NCBI RefSeq assembly: GCF_900129295.1
Contig: NZ_FQUU01000007.1
Span: 62,001 to 126,000, forward strand
Length of the DNA stretch: 64,000 nucleotides
Direction: 5' to 3'
Origin: Flavisolibacter ginsengisoli DSM 18119
Lineage (GTDB): Bacteria; Bacteroidota; Bacteroidia; Chitinophagales; Chitinophagaceae
Shown here: one piece after another, positions 63,077-64,000 of the stretch
Numbering within the stretch: position 1 is the stretch's first letter
Layout of the letters: each line of letters starts with the position of its first letter
The notes under the pieces: generated by a model
Database searches by the model: none
The model's input: the letters and a program-made list of their open reading frames with translations, nothing else
Told to the model about the DNA's origin: nothing
Program-made: the position numbers and the translations under genes

Positions 63077-63970
63077 TCATTTAAAACAGGTCCAGTCTAT
63101 CTGCCAGTTTTCTGTTCTTTCCTGGTTTGTAGGGAATGCTGAATGTTGGGTGTAAGAAACCAGTTTACCGCTTGCATCTAACTGGTGGTTACTATATTGC
63201 CTTTCAAAAGAAGCAGGGTAACTAATACCCTCCCCACCAAATGAAGAACTGGTAAGCAGGTTCTCCGGTTGCAATTCAGGCAAAACATTCAGGTATTTCA
63301 GGAAGAAATAAAACATGTGGTAATCGCCAAACATATCATCAGGATATACCTGCGCCCTGGCCTTCCTGGAAGCATCATACCTGTAGTCTATCCAGGATTT
63401 GTCTGAACTCCTATAAATACCTCCGGCTGTAAGTCTTGTTATATTTTTATTTCCTTTATCGTAAGCCAGTTGAATATAAGGTATCCATTGCCCTGCATCC
63501 ACAGAATGCACTTCACCGGAAATTTGTATCTCTCTAAGGACATTGCCCGCATAAATGAAATTATAATCTCGCCGGTAGCTCCAGTCTAGATAAAAAGGAG
63601 TAGCTGCTTTGGCACTGGTCAACCGGCCGTTGGGACTAAAATTTAAAACAGCAGTAGTATCACCATTATCCCTGGTGAAGATCATTTGCCCTGGCTGGTA
63701 GGAAACATTCAGGTTGAAACTATATTGAATTCCTGTGGCTACGTTTCGAAACCGGCTATAGATGGATTGCAAACGGGAAGATGCGTCATAGGTCTTGGTA
63801 AATAAAGCAATAGACCCTGAGGTTTCCGGTATGATACCGGGTGCAGAAGCCTGAACATAATCGTATTTGTTTTTATTGAAAATGCCATTCATGCCTTTCA
63901 GGTCATTCTTTTTACAACTATTTAGAGCCGTAAGAATAAGTAAGAAGCTGGCGAAATAAACTTTTCTCAT
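63077..63970 (-). CDS. Exported lipoprotein of unknown function
   Basis: A 297-residue lipoprotein, lipidated at Cys19 in ALNSC. The mature part is a repetitive beta protein with YD-like units (YDASSRLQSIYSRF, LTSAKAATPFYLDWSY, YDKGNKNITRLTAGG, YDASRKARAQVY, LDASGKLVSYTQ), recalling the short repeats of DUF4595-type Bacteroidota lipoproteins. It is probably at the cell surface. Its promoter should lie at the right edge of the window. Confidence 0.75.
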   Translation of the reverse strand: MRKVYFASFLLILTALNSCKKNDLKGMNGIFNKNKYDYVQASAPGIIPETSGSIALFTKTYDASSRLQSIYSRFRNVATGIQYSFNLNVSYQPGQMIFTRDNGDTTAVLNFSPNGRLTSAKAATPFYLDWSYRRDYNFIYAGNVLREIQISGEVHSVDAGQWIPYIQLAYDKGNKNITRLTAGGIYRSSDKSWIDYRYDASRKARAQVYPDDMFGDYHMFYFFLKYLNVLPELQPENLLTSSSFGGEGISYPASFERQYSNHQLDASGKLVSYTQHSAFPTNQERTENWQIDWTCFK

Positions 63971-64000
63971 AAAATGATGATTAAGGTGTTATATAATATC

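Noticed and set aside
1-64000. CRISPR array, prophage or complete insertion sequence
   Set aside because: I saw no regularly spaced direct repeats, phage structural genes, integrase or transposase on either strand.

Overview
The window is chromosomal DNA from a member of the Bacteroidota, most likely the family Chitinophagaceae. The evidence is moderately AT-rich DNA, promoters of the Bacteroidota type (-7 box TAnnTTTG), almost no Shine-Dalgarno sequences, many lipoproteins with a short SC lipobox, a TonB-dependent receptor with an N-terminal carboxypeptidase-regulatory domain, LytS/LytTR two-component genes, YceI proteins and several families known mainly from this phylum. It carries about 60 protein genes, mostly in single-gene or two- to three-gene units, many separated by strong hairpin terminators. 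I found no rRNA, tRNA, CRISPR array, transposase or integrase.

1-20.6 kb: a CHASE3 sensor kinase running off the left edge, tryptophanase, a glycine-zipper lipoprotein, DUF1415, an acyl-ACP desaturase, a pseudouridine synthase, a large membrane-anchored protein, a Ca2+/H+ exchanger, FabH, a PepSY-like lipoprotein, a vanadium haloperoxidase-like lipoprotein, a GDPD, malate:quinone oxidoreductase, a SWIB protein with a histone-H1-like tail, a DUF4142 lipoprotein and a single-chain transketolase. Two genes here are broken: a small membrane protein by an early TAG, and a DUF218/YdcF protein by a one-base deletion.

20.6-25.7 kb is the accessory part. It holds a Tat-exported FAD oxidase, a small lipoprotein, a 281-bp foldback element next to the surviving half of an MFS sugar transporter, a small membrane protein, a Bacteroidota-specific hypothetical gene and a REP-like hairpin. 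Two small minus-strand genes are each followed by a 125-136-bp imperfect palindrome ending in AAC/GTT boxes, and one is also preceded by a matching box. This is the layout of integron gene cassettes without a visible integrase.

25.9-45.7 kb: a UvrA-like ABC protein lacking the UvrB-binding insert, a tandem pair of small paralogues, PepE, an orphan ABC ATPase, a LytS/LytTR operon that begins with a small secreted protein, a frameshifted cytochrome b561, an intergenic non-coding RNA candidate with promoter, 15-bp closing stem and terminator (36.69-36.97 kb), an SDR enzyme, a PRC-barrel stress-type protein with small companions, a YceI-porin-YceI cluster, and a second structured RNA candidate with terminator (44.89-45.03 kb).

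45.8-64 kb is mostly envelope and degradation: a TonB receptor, a metallophosphoesterase, a TPR protein, an overlapping operon of two predicted outer-membrane proteins around a second GDPD lipoprotein (paralogue of the one at 13.4 kb), a YitT membrane protein, a glycine-rich RRM protein, an alpha/beta hydrolase, a GH20 hexosaminidase and a 1077-residue BNR/Asp-box (sortilin-like) protein. The whole suggests an aerobic or microaerobic polymer-degrading heterotroph. The strongest candidates for something undescribed are the two RNA units and the attC-like cassette region.
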